From positions 9,362,001 through 9,426,000 of the forward strand of contig JAJQJQ010000004.1 in the NCBI GenBank assembly GCA_028622995.1: a stretch of DNA of 64,000 nt, written 5' to 3'. This document shows positions 1 through 13,203 of the stretch, piece after piece. Made by a program: the position numbers and the translations under genes. The number at the start of each line of letters is the position of its first letter. Positions within the stretch are counted from its first letter, which is position 1. Below the pieces are notes generated by a model, which did no database searches, was not told the origin of the DNA, and saw only the letters and a list, made by a program, of their open reading frames with translations. This DNA comes from Panagrolaimus kolymaensis. Its lineage: Eukaryota > Nematoda > Chromadorea > Rhabditida > Panagrolaimidae.

Positions 1-2640
1 ATGCATAACTTTTTCTTAGCAATATTTTTCTGATTTTTACCTTGGATATTTTTTTCTACCGTTCCATTAAAATAACTGGTTCATCTTTTGAGTCGTGGCA
101 TTTAAAATTTATGCTTTGGTTTCTTTTTTTTGGTTTCATAAATTTATGCAAAAAGTATAATATTTTATACTTTGCATGTATTTTTTCCATAAAAATAAAA
201 AAATTGCAAAAAATGAAGCCATAAATTTTTTTATATTAAAAAATAAAAGATTTTTTATAAAACGTCAGAAATTTTGACGACTAACCTTAAGATTTTATTT
301 GCTTGAATTCATTCTTTGACCTTATTTCTTTCTTTTTTTATTCTTTAAATCCCTTTCCCTTTTAAATTTAAATTTCAGTAAATAAAACATTCATTTGGCT
401 TTTGCTACTTTTTTTAACACAGGAAAGAGGGAAATTTATGTAATCACGAAAATTAAAGGCTTAGAAATGAATGTTTACATTTATTTTTTACAAGCTTTTT
501 AATTTAAATTATTTATAGAGTTGCATTATCAAAACTGAAGTGAATTTTTTAAGGTGAAAAGAGGTACTGTAGGATGATATAAAAATATTTAAAAAAAAAA
601 ACTGAGAACGATTAAGACTTTGGAAGATAAAAATTTAACAATTTATTTTTGATAAAGAAACTGTAAGTTAAAAAATAATGCAAACTTAAAAATTTGCCCT
701 TTAACGCAATAAAATGCTTTTAAAACTGTATCAAGCATTTTTTATTTTTAAATAATATTAATAATTAACAAAAACTGTAGAGAATTATGTTATTTTGTAA
801 TTCTTTTAACTGTCATTAAAATACAAAACTTTTAAAATTTTAATCCAAGAAAAAACTGTCGACTTTTGGGCGTCATGGCAAAAATAAAAATTTGCTCCAG
901 CGCTGTCTAACAAAAAAAAAAACACAATGAAATTTTGTTATCTTTTTTTATTAAACATTGAAGTATAGGAAAATATAACTGTATTTCTTTGAACAGTTTT
1001 TTTGATTATTAGAAAAGACGATTAAATTTCTGAAAAAAAAAACTGCTTTCTTTGTTCTTAAGTTTATTTTTTTTAACTTTAAAGTTTAAACTGAGTTTTT
1101 TGTGAAGAATAGGAATTTATTAAGAATAAAACTGCGTTCATAGATAAATCAAATCACCTTTTCTTTATTTAAACTGAGCAGCCATTTAGACGGTTTAAAA
1201 GTGTCATTTCTTTTAAAAATAATTTTACAACCTCACCCCTTTTTTCTTTTTACCATATCCAATGCCATCCACAACTTTTAAAGAAGCTTTTTTTCATTGT
1301 TATCAAACACATACCTATGTTTTTTTATATTTTACTTCAGTAATCGTATATCTGCACCGGATATCTCCAAATATATACCCCCAATAAAAAACTGAAAGAA
1401 TGAAAAAAAATTTGTGTTTTAAATTTCCGATTCAAGAAAAAAAAAAGAATCAAAGAAACCACAAAATGTTTATTTTTGCTTTGAAACTGAAACTTAAGAA
1501 ATATTTATTTTACCTTTGCCCTTTCAAAAAATAAATAAATATGGAAATTCCAAAAAAAGCTTTTACTTTTTTTTCTTCTTCATTCTATAGTTCCGGAGTA
1601 TTTATTTTTTTAAATTCTGGTTCATGAAATAAATGACAAAGAAAAAAAAAAGATGAAGAAAGATGTAAGGAGGAAAAAAAGGTGACAAAACGTAAAAGTG
1701 AGAATTTTTTATTACGACGACGAATACTAAAGTAAAAAAAAACATACGTAGTAAAGTTGTTATTTTTACTTTTTTTTTGGAGACTCAAACAATAAGATTC
1801 AAAGTTCTTTGGCACCATATTTTCCTTTTCGCGTGGCCGATGATGGCCTCTTTGAAAGTTGTCAAAAAAAATAGAGTGCACCTTAATTTTTAATTTAAGT
1901 CTTTCGTCGAAGGTTTTTTTTGGACTCGGCGTAAACAACTATGACAACAAAAGAAAGTAATAAAGACTTGAGTAAAAGTTTTTCAAAAAAAAAAAGGGTG
2001 CCTTCCCGAAACGGAAAATCAGAGAACAAAAATTTTCTTTGACGCAAAAAAAGTAAGAAAAATCTTAGGTTTAAAGTACACCAAATTCAAATCTAATAAC
2101 AAAGGACAACAACATCGATGAGATGACCCCTCTAAAACTATTTTTCACCCTAATTTTTTTTTGAGAAAATTCAAACAATGCTTTTTGACTTTTTTTTGAA
2201 TGTAAAACAAAGAAAAAAAAACTAAATTATTTACGTGTTTCCGAGTATAGCACCTTCGGAAGCAAGTTTTTTTTAAAAGTTGAAGCGATTTCCTCTAAAA
2301 AATTATAGTAAAGTAGCGGCCAAAAAAATGAAGAGGAGGCAGCAATAATAAAAATAGTTTATTCAAGCATAAAACACAAATTTCTTTGAACTTGAAAAAT
2401 AAAAAAAATGTGGGTAGAAAAAACTGACATTTTAAATTCAAAACTGTAAAGAATTTATATGAATTTTAAATTACTTTTTTGCCCACAAATTTATGTGCAA
2501 AAAAAAATATTAAAAAATAATAAACTTCCAAAAAAAAATAAAAAAATGCAATCAAATTTATTAACTTTTTAATTATTTTTTATTTATGTGTCAGAATAAA
2601 ATAAAATAATAACTTCCCGATATGATTCCTCTATTTTTAG
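1..2640. other. Probable intron DNA upstream of first recognised exon
   Basis: No convincing exon was found here. The sequence is AT-rich with long A and T runs and many plus-oriented AAACTG motifs. The exon at 2641 starts in the middle of a PB1 domain. Its two paralogs in this window have the first two exons 1.2 kb and 3.4 kb upstream of the matching exon, so this stretch is most likely part of the long second intron, with the gene's 5' end outside the window. Confidence 0.5.
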
Positions 2641-5220
2641 ATTATCATAAATAATGATTCAGATTTACGAAATGCTATGCATCAAATGAAAGGCAAATTA
2701 AAGCTTTATACGACTTTACCCGAACGTGGAACCCTTGCTGCAGCGGATATGGCTCATGGCCGTTATAATCCTGTTCCACATCGTTCTCATTCAGTTCCAC
2801 CACCGGTAAGACAAAATTTTAAAAAGGGGAGATTTTAACTGTGGTTCATTTAGTCATTTTATAAAACATAAAAAAATTATTAACTGCAGCACGATATACA
2901 AGCCTGAGAGAGAAAAAATTCGCTTTGCGATTAACGAAATAAATAAATAAAATTTAACTGAAGAGACGCTTGCGTATTTTTAAATGGTCAACAGCTTTGT
3001 TGTTGTTTATAATTAATTAAAAAAATTTTCGTCCATTTTTTTAAATTATAAATTTAACTGAGATAGCATAAACATTCGTTTTGCTTGTCGATGATTATAA
3101 ACTGGTGTTTGTTACATTTCTGGCAATAAGGTTAAAAACTGTCTTGGGTTTTTTTTCGTACTAATTGGTTACTATTTTTTTAATGTGCAGCCAATATAAA
3201 CTGTATGTTATTATAAAGAAATGGCAACATGGTATACTGAACAGCAAAAAAACTGTAGAACCTCGACAAAGAAAAAAAAAATAACTGTCGGGAATGATTT
3301 CTTTTGGTTGTTATCCAACATTTTACATATTTTACGTTACTTATAAAAAAAATTCGAAAAGAGAAATTATTTAAACTGCCATTTTGAAATTAATTTTTTA
3401 TAAACTGACATGTATGTAACCAATAGGTTATAAATTTATTTAATTAATGACTTTATAAAAGAGGGATAGTTTTCACATTTTTGATTTGTTGCTTTATAAA
3501 AAAACTTACAATAATTTTTAATTATACTATCATCGAAAAAAACTGAGGTAAGTAAGTTTATTTTGAATATTTAAAACAAAAAATTTTCTATCACTTTCCA
3601 AAATAATTCAGTCATGTTTTTTTTGTTGGAAAATTTAAAACTGCTTTTTTTCATTTATTATTTTAAAACTTTATAAACTGATACCACAAATGGGTTTTCT
3701 TCTTCAAATTCTTCATTTATTTTAAATCTTTTATTTTTTAGCATTCCCGTTATTCTCCAATTCAAGATAATCGTGCTCCATCATCATTGGATTATAATTA
3801 TCGAACATATGATCGACATCAACAAAATCACAATCACCACAATCAAAACCATCAAAATCATCGCCAACATACAGCGAGTTTTGATGCTCCCCCACAACGT
3901 TACGAACGCTCTCATTCATCATTTAGTCGAGGAGGCCATAATTCACCCAATTCCAATCATTCATCCTATAATAACGGATTTAACCAAAATAATAATAATG
4001 GTCGACAACAAGTTACTGGATATCAACCATATCAGCCACCGGTAAGGAAATATTAAAATAAATTAATTTAAAATTGGAATATGGAATTTGGGTATTTTTA
4101 ATATTCAAAAAAAAAATAATACGGAGAAGGGGAAATTTTTTTTATTGAAACTGAAAGGAGTAGAAAGAGGAGAGCAAAAAATTTTATTATTTCTCCAGGC
4201 GCGCTACAGTAAAGAAAACCCCATTTTTTCGAGAAATAATTTCTTATTTAACAGTGCTTTTTTATTATTAGAATTAAAAAAAAACAAAGGATTTATAAGA
4301 AAATAAAAATAACTGTGTTGGAGGGTATTTATGAGGTGCAAGTTTTTAACTGTTTCATAATTTTGGTTTATTACTTTTTATAATAAAAATTATAACTGTG
4401 ATTACGAAAAAGATCTTTCGAAGTTCATAAGTTTCTTTGGTTCTTTTCTTTTCCAGAATATTTTATTACTTTTTTTAAAAACTGTATTCTAATTTTTTTG
4501 TTTCATTTAAAATTATAAAAAAAATTAAATTAAAACTGTAACAGGAAAAATGAGATAATTTTTAATCCATATATTTCTAATAACTTTTTTCCTCGTTTTT
4601 TTTAACTGAATTAAAATTGTTACTAATTTTTTTGCTTAATGCAATAAAATTTTTTAAACTGGTAATCAAATAACAAAACACAACTTTTTTTTATAGCAAA
4701 TTCCCCCAACATATCAATATTCTTATTCATCGCAGAATCATTCAAATCTTCCATATCCTGGAACAATGGCATTACAACCTCAACCAAATATGTATTTGAA
4801 TCATTATTTGAATGGCCAACCTGCTGGTGCCCCACCCGTTCATGCCCATGCATATGCAGCTCGATCGGGTACAACCTTTATTGGACCTAATAAACTTTTA
4901 GCTTCATCATGGGGTTATCCAATGGGAAGAGCATGGTAAAAAAAAAAAAGAATTCAGAGAGGCCTAAAAATTTGAAAGATAAAATAATTTTTCGTAATTC
5001 GAACCGGTGACGAAGTCCGTGATTTTGCTTCTTTCTTAATTCAATGTTTTTTTTTATTTTGATTGATACAATTTGGTTTTGCTCTTTTCCTTTTTCTTCT
5101 TTATTTGGATATATATTTTTTTTTTATTTGTATTTGGTAAAAAATTAACTGCCTTGAAATCGTCTTATTTTTTTTTTATTTGCGCTATTTTTTTAAATTT
5201 TGTGTGTGAAAATAAACTGA
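66..5220 (+). repeat. Oriented AAACTG motif domain 1 (+)
   Basis: Scattered copies of (T/A)AAACTG, all read on the plus strand, at intervals of tens to about 150 bases. They are typically preceded by an A or T run and followed by 20-30 bases of more complex sequence (for example near 531, 670, 725, 855, 1131, 3121, 4315). Reverse-orientation copies are essentially absent. The last clear copies are at about 5148 and 5213, just before the tRNA. Confidence 0.75.
2641..4939 (+). CDS. PB1-domain protein, paralog 1 (5' end missing)
   Basis: Three exons are visible: 2641-2805, 3742-4041 and 4697-4939, ending in TAA. All junctions are phase 0. The first encodes the end of a PB1 domain (IINNDSDLRNAM, the acidic OPCA-type segment) followed by LKLYTTLPERGTL and a SHSVPPP motif. 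The second is low complexity, rich in His, Asn, Gln and Ser. The last has YQYSYSSQNHSN and ends WGYPMGRAW. The order PB1, TTLPxR, SxSVPP, disordered linker, YSYSS tail is shared with the genes at 6174-10573 and 25128-27304, so this is one family. PB1 domains mediate heterodimer scaffolding in signalling proteins; no kinase or other catalytic domain follows. The N-terminal exons are probably before base 1. Introns carry plus-oriented AAACTG motifs. The gene converges on paralog 2. Confidence 0.85.
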
Positions 5221-5377
5221 AGGAAAAAAAATGCATCCCAACCCAAAAAAATCTTTTATATCCTTTTTGCGAGAGAAAAAAGGGAAAGAAAGAAACGAAG
5301 AAAAAGAAAAAGGTTGGAAAGGAAGAAGGACGCACGCACACATGTATGTGTTAAATTTTTTGAATGAGGCATCCATC

Positions 5378-5449
5378 GGTCCTATAGTGTAGCGGTTATC
5401 ACATTGGACTTTGAATCCAGTAACCCCGGTTCGATTCCGGGTAGGACCT
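5378..5449 (+). tRNA. tRNA-Gln, anticodon TTG
   Basis: A 72-base tRNA without intron. The acceptor arm GGTCCTA pairs with TAGGACC. The anticodon loop CTTTGAA is enclosed by TGGA/TCCA, giving anticodon TTG. The T-arm is CCCCGGTTCGATTCCGGGG-like with a GGTTCGATTCC B box, and the A box lies in TAGTGTAGCGGTTAT. It is followed by T-rich sequence (TCTCTTTTTG) suitable for RNA polymerase III termination. It lies between two convergent PB1 genes, where the AAACTG motif changes orientation. Confidence 0.93.
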
Positions 5450-6173
5450 CTCTTTTTGATTTTTTTACTTTCTATTTAAATATAATTTATAAAAGATTGA
5501 CTTTTTCTTTGCAATTTTTTGTTTAAAAAAAACCAATAAACTTGTTTCAAGCTTTTTTAAAGTCAAAAATAAAAATAAAAATGGAAGGTAAAAAACGGTC
5601 AAAAAAAAGTTTTGAGTTTTTGAGATTAAATTCATTCTCTAGAGAACCAGGAAAATTAAAAGCCATAACAACATTTTTTCCCAAATTTCATAATCTTGCA
5701 TATTTTCAATTTCAACACAACCTCGCATGAATCGAATCCCATGAGAAGAAAAAAATGCGTGATGAAATATTTTATAAACATATATTTTTTTTTGATAATA
5801 AATCATTTAACATTTTAAAAAACATATTTAATTATTATTTATTTATTTTATTTTTTCCAAGCTTTTTTTTTTAATTTTCACATAAAAAACCAACAAAAAA
5901 ACCAATACGTATTTTTACATTATAATAATATTATTATTTTTTTGGTGAACAAAATAAAAAATTCCCATACTTTTTTACGTCAGTTTTTTTTAAAGAAAAT
6001 ACACATACAAAATAAAAAATGAATGAATTAGAAACTCAAACTCCCGTGTTTTAGCGCCAAAAAAAATTAAAAAAAGGAAATAAAAATAAAGTTAAAAATG
6101 AGACACAGGAACAAAAAAATAATAAAAAAATACAGGTGCAATGACGACAAATATTTTTTTTTCAAATTTTTGT

Positions 6174-9100
6174 TTACCATGCAAAACCACCCATAAATCT
6201 ATTATGTCCCATTGGACCAAATGCAGGATGCATGGGATGATAATGGCCACCTGTAAGTAAATGTCCAAGTAACATATTCATTGGTGGAACGCCATAATGA
6301 TGGAATGATGGTCCGGGTGGGCATGGAGCATTATTATATGATGAATATGAATGATGATAACCAAGAGGGTAATGCTAAAAAAAATATGAGAAAATTAAAA
6401 AATGGTTTTGAATGGAAAAATTTATTAAATTTTTTGTTCTCGAAGCGAAAAAAATATTTTATCTCGAGAATAAAAAAATACTTACAGCTGTGGAAGGATA
6501 AACTATGGATGATGATCGAGATCCATTTGATGAACTTCCTGATCGAATAGAATTTCGATGATTTTGTAAATAATTTGATGAATTTTTTCGATCCAATCTT
6601 GAATGAAGCGAATTTTGAATGGATGGTCGATGTTCGCTAGCGGTGGATGGCTTGGGTTTAGCAGCAGCGGCGGCTTCAGAGCTAATTGAAGGCTTGTTGC
6701 TCACTGATTTTGAGGAAGTTGGAGATTGAGGAATGGGTGGAACGGAATACGATCGATGGAATCTCGTAGAGATTTTTTCAGCCAAAGGTAATGAACTTCG
6801 TTCAGGTAAAGTTGTATGAACTTTTAATTTTCCATTGGCGGCGTCCTTCATTTCGTTAATAAATTTTCTTAATTCCAAATCACAAGTAATAAATTTCTGA
6901 AACAAACAGAAAAAAATAAATTTCAAGTTTTAGGAAGCTTTAAAAATACAAATAAATTTTGAAACTTTTTATCCAAGCTTGAAGTTAAAGTTGCGCCTTT
7001 TATAACCCTCAAAAAAATTTGTATGTTTACATTCAAGCCCCGCCTATTTATTTTTTTTATTCAAAGAAAAAAACCAAAAAAAGGATTTAAAACGTAAAAA
7101 AAGTAAAACACAAAATCCTCTCTCTCTCTTTTTTTCCCGCCTCTAGGCTTTTAATTTTTTGTTTTGAAGAAAGCTCGCGTGTGACCGGAACATTTATAAA
7201 AAATAAAAGCTTTTAAGGTGGTGGAACATCTTTTAAAAGTTAGAAAAACAAATAAAAAAACACGCATGGAAATTTTTTTGAATTTTCATTTTTTACTTTT
7301 TTTTCGGCCAAATTTTTAATTATGGCTCCCATCAGTTTTTTTGTTTTGAAATTTGTATATAAAATTCAGTTAAAAGCATGGCATAAAAATTTTAAAGGAG
7401 AGATGACAGTTTAAAATATTATTAATAAAAACTAAAAATATCTGAAATTAAAAACAATCTTTTTTTTCAACAGTTTTTTAAAATGGTAAAGGGCTTTGCC
7501 GCACAATACTCAATACTGCAGTTTTATAAAACAAAAAATGAAAAAAATAAATATTTTCAATTTAAAAAGAATTTAAAATTTTATTAGACTAATTTTCAAT
7601 AAAATTAATGAAGCAAAAAACGCAGTAGATTACAGTTAATTAAAATTTTGAAATTTCTTTCGAAATAATTTTTTTAGTTCATATTAATTTATAATTATAT
7701 GTCTACAGCTTTTTTTAGCAGCGCATTAATTCACAGTTTAATATTTTGTAAAAAAAACAATTTAGGGTGTAGAAAAGAAAAAATCAAATGCAGTTTTAAA
7801 AAAAGGAAGAATTCAAAATAAATAAAAAACCGTTATCTACGTTAAAATTAATAAATAACGTTTGTTTCCAAATAGAAAAGTTTTATTTTTTTAAAAGCAC
7901 CGATAACTTAGTTTCAATTCCATCGGCTACAGTTTTTAATATTTCTCAAAAGTTAGAATATAATTGTTAATTTTTTCAAACTTGTAGCTTCAACCTGCTG
8001 ATCGATTACCAGTTTAAAAATATAATTTAAAAAATGAATGATTGGTAAAATATCCAATAATTTTGATAAACATTTATTCATTGCAGTTTTTTTTAAATTA
8101 TTTTTAATCTTTTCTCCTGCTTTTTTCTAAAGGAACAAAATATTCCTTAAATTAATATGTAAAAGTTTGTTTAATTTAAATTTTGAATTTTTCGTTTTCA
8201 ATATCGATGCACAGTTTTGAAAATTAACCAAAAATTATAAATAATTTTCTAATATTTTTTTTCTTCATTGTTGAACAGTTTTTTTTACTTTTACACTTTT
8301 CTCACAATAAGACAGTTATATTTTTTAGAATGGTATTTCTTTCTGTAATCTCAACTTCAGTTTAAAATAATAATAAAAGCTTAAAATTTTTCCATTCACA
8401 AAAATCTTTTTTGAATGGAAAGTTTTTCTCAAAGACAGTTTTTTAAAATAATCCCCGAAAAGAAAACGAAAGAAAAAAGACTACAAAAAAAATTGAATGA
8501 GGAAGTTTTTTAAAAATGTTTATCTTTTTGTTTTGTTTTTGCATAATTGTTTGCCTAAAGCAAAATCTATGGCTACCATGGTTTTTGTTTTTTCTTTTAT
8601 CCTTTTCTTCTTTTCGTTAAATAATAATTAGCTTCAAAAAAAAGTTAAAACACTTAAAAAATTCATAAGGAAACTTAATTTTTTTTTGAGAAAAAAGTCA
8701 AAAAAGAAGATTGGCGAAATCTTTTTTTGACAAAAAAAGGAGCAAAGAACAGAATAATTTTATTTTTTGCATTTCGAAACAAAAACACAAAAAATTTTTA
8801 TTTTGTGATCCACGTCGCCTAGGTGCAGTTTTTTTTTCTGCTTTGTTTCATTCATGAATCATGGTTACAAATTAGAGTAACATTTTTTTCTTGTTTTTTG
8901 AGCGCCAAAGAATTTTTTAAATAACTCAGTTAAAATATAAAAGGTTAATTAAATTTTTTAGTTTTTTTTTATTATAGTAATAATGAGGGGCAGCAGGTGG
9001 AGTGGGCTGTTAAAAAAAATGTTGCGGGTAATGTGTAAAAGAAATTCCTTGTCTAGAATATACTTATTTCATTTTGACGCAAACACGCCATAAACATGAA

Positions 9101-10573
9101 ATGAAATTTGTAATTTTAATTTTGTACACAGTTAAAGGTTAATAAAATTATATTTATTTTTTGTTTGTAGTTTGGAAATAAAACCAAAACCTTTGCCAGC
9201 GAATTTTTAGATAATTTTTTTCATAACTTTTTATGCTCTCACAAAATGATGTTATTATGAATGAATTCGATGTCACAGTTTTTTTCCACCAAATATTTGG
9301 AAAATTATCCTCAATGGTTCAGTTTTTATCCGAATTTTAAAATAATTTGCAGTTTTATATAAAATCTCAAAAAGATTTTTGAGAAACAAGGTGAAGAACA
9401 GTTTTTTAAAATAACCTAAAAAAAAATTATGGATAAAATGTGTGGTATTATAAAATAATTTATCTGATTTTAAGACATTTATTCGACTTAACAGTTGTTA
9501 GCATACAAAATGCGAAAAGTGAAAGAAAATCAATTCACGCTCGATCTCTTAGAAAATAGAGAAAGGATAAAATCGCCATTCCCAGTTTAGCTGTGAAATG
9601 AAAACAAATATCAAAAACATTGCTTTTGCTCGTCTCAGTTATTAACTTTTTTCATTCGTCCAAAAAATTTAGAATGATATTCAAAAAATTTTTTTAGTTT
9701 TTACCCAATTTTGACTGCAATTTTTAACCATGCTAAAAGACTTCTTTGCAGGGCTGTCAAATCGCTGTTTTTCGCTAGCGTCGCTCAAAATTGCTTCAGC
9801 GATGGTGAGCGATTCGCTGAAATCGCTGAATTTTCATCGCTGTTTCTTCAGCGATCGCTGTTCATCGCTTCGCTGAAGCGATCGCTTAGCCAAAAAGACA
9901 CGCAAAAAAGTCGTCGCTGTTTCAAACAGCGACGAGATCGCTGAAGTCGCTGAAGCGATTTTTATTTTTTTATTTTTAGCGCGAAGCGAAGCGAAGCGAA
10001 GCGAAGCGAAGCGAAGCGAAAATGAAAAAGGCGTCGCTCAGCGATCAGCGACGTCTTTGAGCGAAGCGATTTGACAGCCCTGCTTCTTTGACAAAGATTT
10101 TTTATGGGGAATACAGTTTTATAAATTAAATAAAATATATATAAAAAGGTTCTTATGTATTTTTTGAGTTTTTTCTAATGAAACCTAGTTATAGCTTTAA
10201 AAACCCAAAAGAACAATCGCAACCAGTTTAAAAAAATTTGAATCGGTCGAAGCGACAATCCAATTTATTTTAGCCTTTTGGTTATTCCCACATTTTCCCA
10301 AAAAAAAAGTATTTACCTGACAGTTATTTTGATCATAATATGCAATAATTCCATTAAATTTAGGACATTCAGCATAAACTTTTTTCATTAATTTCTAAAA
10401 CAATCAAAAGATTACACAGTTTCAAAAAAATAAGAGTTTATTTTTTATTGCAGTTTTACCTCAAACAAATCAATGGATGATGTTGATTCAATGTTCTTTT
10501 TTGAAAGAGAAATGGATAATTTATAACCAAAATGATTCCATTTAATTTTTATTGAGTCAGTGAAAATTCCCAT
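6174..10573 (-). CDS. PB1-domain protein, paralog 2
   Basis: Four phase-0 exons: 10573-10460, 10394-10317, 6896-6486 and 6374-6174, giving 266 residues and a TAA stop. Exons 1-3 encode a PB1 domain at about residues 8-85: basic strand IKIKWNHFGYKLSI, then YAECPKFNGIIAYYDQNN and CDLELRKFI as the acidic half. Next come LKVHTTLPERSSL and RSYSVPP, a Ser/Ala-rich linker, and the tail HYPLGYHHSYSSYNNAP ending FMGGFAW. The tail is strikingly like that of the gene at 25128-27304. The second intron is 3.4 kb and contains the hAT-like element at 9749-10082 and dense minus-oriented AAACTG motifs. The likely role is as a PB1 adaptor; the partner is unknown. Confidence 0.88.
9741..9748. other. 8-bp target-site duplication, left
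   Basis: CTTCTTTG directly before the hAT-like element; repeated exactly at 10083-10090 directly after it. Confidence 0.85.
9749..10082. mobile_element. Non-autonomous hAT-like MITE A (GCGAAGC-filled)
   Basis: A 334-base foldback element. It has perfect 18-bp terminal inverted repeats (CAGGGCTGTCAAATCGCT at the left end, its complement at the right) and is flanked by an identical 8-bp duplication CTTCTTTG. CAGGG termini plus an 8-bp duplication are the signature of hAT transposons. It has no transposase. The interior is built of GCGATCGCTG and GCGAAGCGAAGC simple repeats that can pair with each other, and it is far more GC-rich than its surroundings. It lies in the second intron of PB1 paralog 2. 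An open frame across it is a by-product of the repeats. Confidence 0.88.
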
Positions 10574-13203
10574 TATTATTATTTTTCTAAAAACATGCTG
10601 TTTTCATTATGTGAAGCTAAAGGTCAACTCAGTTTAAAAAACACGCTTGTTATAAAAAAAGTGAAAAATATTTTTGAAACCATCTTTTACATGAAATTAC
10701 AGTTTTTATTTATTTATTTTTTTGGAGCACATAGAGTGAAGCTCCAAACTTACATAAACAGTTTAAAGACAAATAAATTTTAAAAAATAAGAAAGGTCAA
10801 ATAGAAATGAATCAAAAAAATCTTAAAATTCATACACAGTTTATTCCAAAAATAGTAATTTGCTTTAGGTCAAAATTAGTCAAAGAAGATTAATGAAACG
10901 CTTACAAGATGCAGTCCATTAACAATGAAAAGTAATTATTCTCTGGTTTTAAATAAAAAGCAGTTTAATACAGTTTTATGATTTAAACCTAATCAAAATT
11001 TGGGTTAAAAAAATTCACCTAAAAGGAAATGGATACAGTTTTTATTAGCCCAAATTCAAAGCAGCTCAACTCGCAGTTTTTAAAGAAAAGAAAAATACTA
11101 ATTTTTTAAATTTTTCCTTTTCGAAAAAGTAACGCAAGCAACCATCAACCACCAAATGAAGAATGAGACTTCTGAACTTTCAGTTTTTTTCTAGTCAGTT
11201 AAATACCCCTTCTTAAAGAACTTTCAACAAGACTTATAAAGTATGAGATCTATGGTGAGGTGATATCAATTTATACCCAAAAAAAATGAAAACAATCCAA
11301 ACAACAAAATATTATATGTGGCCCTTAAACCTTCGACTTATGATTTTTTTTCAGTTTTAATCCTCCCAAAAAAATTTGTGCAAAAAATAATATAAAATAA
11401 AGCTTCAATATTTTCTTTTTGTGATCAAAAAACAGAAAATAATATGAAAAATAAAATGGTTTCATTCAATTCTAAGAAACTCTTCTTTTTGCAGAAGTTA
11501 AAAAAGAAACCTTAAAAAACATTTGAAAACCGAAGAAAACAAATATTTAAGAAAAATAAATGGTTTCATTTAATTCTCAAAAAACTGACCTTTTTGAAAA
11601 TGGAGAAGTGTATAACATAAAAAGCACAATATTAAGGGATAGTAAACTCTCACTTATTACAGTTTTCAACGGAGAAAAAATAAGAAGAAAAAATTATTTT
11701 TATCATAACTTTGTTTTAAGAAAATTATAAAATGTATATAACAAAACAAAGAATTATAAGATCCCAGTTTCCTCAACAATAAAAAAATTTAGGACATTTT
11801 TTAAAATAAAGCTCTTTTTTTCAACAGTTTTTTGCCAACGAAAATACCAAAAAAAACAGCTCCAATAAATACGAGAAAAAAAATATGTTCTTACCATGCT
11901 TGTTATATAGAAGAGGTCATTTAACATATGAAAAGAAAAAGACGAAAAAGAACGTGAGAAAAGCGTTCGACGACGCCCACGAACACGCTTGAAAAAAAAA
12001 ACTACCGATTTCATCTTTCTTGGTACAAATGGGATAACAAAAAATGCAGATGAGCAGGTCAGTTTTCATTTTACCATCATCGCCCACAAAATTTAATTGT
12101 AAAAAGCTCTAAGCAAAATTTTTAAAAACATTACAGTAAAAATTTTTACTCAAAATGCCAATTTAAAATGAGCAAAGAATATTCTTTATTTTTTATTATT
12201 TAAAAAATAATAATAAACACAGCAACAAACAAAAAAATGGGGAAGAGAAGAATCTCAAAGGAATAAATTATTAAAAGGTTATTTAGTTTAGAGTGGAGTT
12301 AGTTACTTTGGTAACAAAGAAAGAAAGAATTAAATTCCTTAGAGACTAAAATTAGAAGAAGAAACTAATCTGTTGCTGATGCTGCTTTGGGAATTTTGAC
12401 GTAACAATTTTTTCTTCTTTTTGCAAAAAAAAGCTAAGAACTAAAGAAAGAGAGCATAGACCAATTTGTGAGGTAATCATTTTTTTGTTCGACCGTTTTT
12501 TCTGCAACATTTGACTTACAAAAAAGATTTTTATTTTTTGCTTTTGTTTTTTTTAATTTCAATAAAAAAAATTAATTTATGCTTGACTTGCAGGAATAAG
12601 AAAAAAAATATGAAAAGCATCAAAGACAAAAAAAATCTTTAGAAATTAATAAAATATTTTTTTTGAAAAAAGCAACAAGAAAGAAATGACTTCCAAATTC
12701 AAAGGTTTTTTGAAGTTCATGGACCATAAAGCTTCCCACTTAATAAATCTTTTGATTCAGTTTTTTTCCAAGAACTTTTCACTTCACGCTTATTAAAGCA
12801 GTTTTAATTGTGACGCAAAAAAAAAGATGAATTTGTAGTTTGAAAATTTTGAGCTTTTATGTGAGAAAAAAGGGAAATATTTTCTCAGGGACATGCCAGA
12901 AAGTTTTAAAGAGTTACAGTTATTAATTTTCTTAAATGTTATCAAAATAAAATAAATAATAATAATAAAAAGTTAATTAAAAAATAAAGCAGTTTTGAAT
13001 AATTTTTTAAATGATGTCAGTTATATTTTGATTCACATTTTTAAGACGAATGAAGTTTTCCTATAAAATATTCTCAAAAAATCTTACTAATTTAAATGAC
13101 AGTTTTAAAAAAAAAATTCTTTGTATCTCCGGGTTCAGTTTTTATATACAAAAAATGGAATAGCCCAACAATGAAATTCAGTTTTTTATTTATATTTTAA
13201 TAA
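10574..13203. other. Intergenic region between PB1 paralog 2 and chemoreceptor copy 1
   Basis: No gene recognised. It contains many minus-oriented AAACTG motifs and A/T runs. The part from about 12800 onward is alignable with about 15700-16090 and belongs to the tandem duplication. It must hold the promoter of the PB1 gene, but I see no distinct element. Confidence 0.5.

Noticed and set aside
1585..1938. Minus-strand 117-codon frame
   Set aside because: Composition is that of A/T-run DNA (Phe, Lys, Ser) without recognisable motifs; lies in probable intron sequence.
9711..9944. Open frame of about 77 codons
   Set aside because: It overlaps the terminus and repeat arms of hAT-like element A and has no splice or family support.
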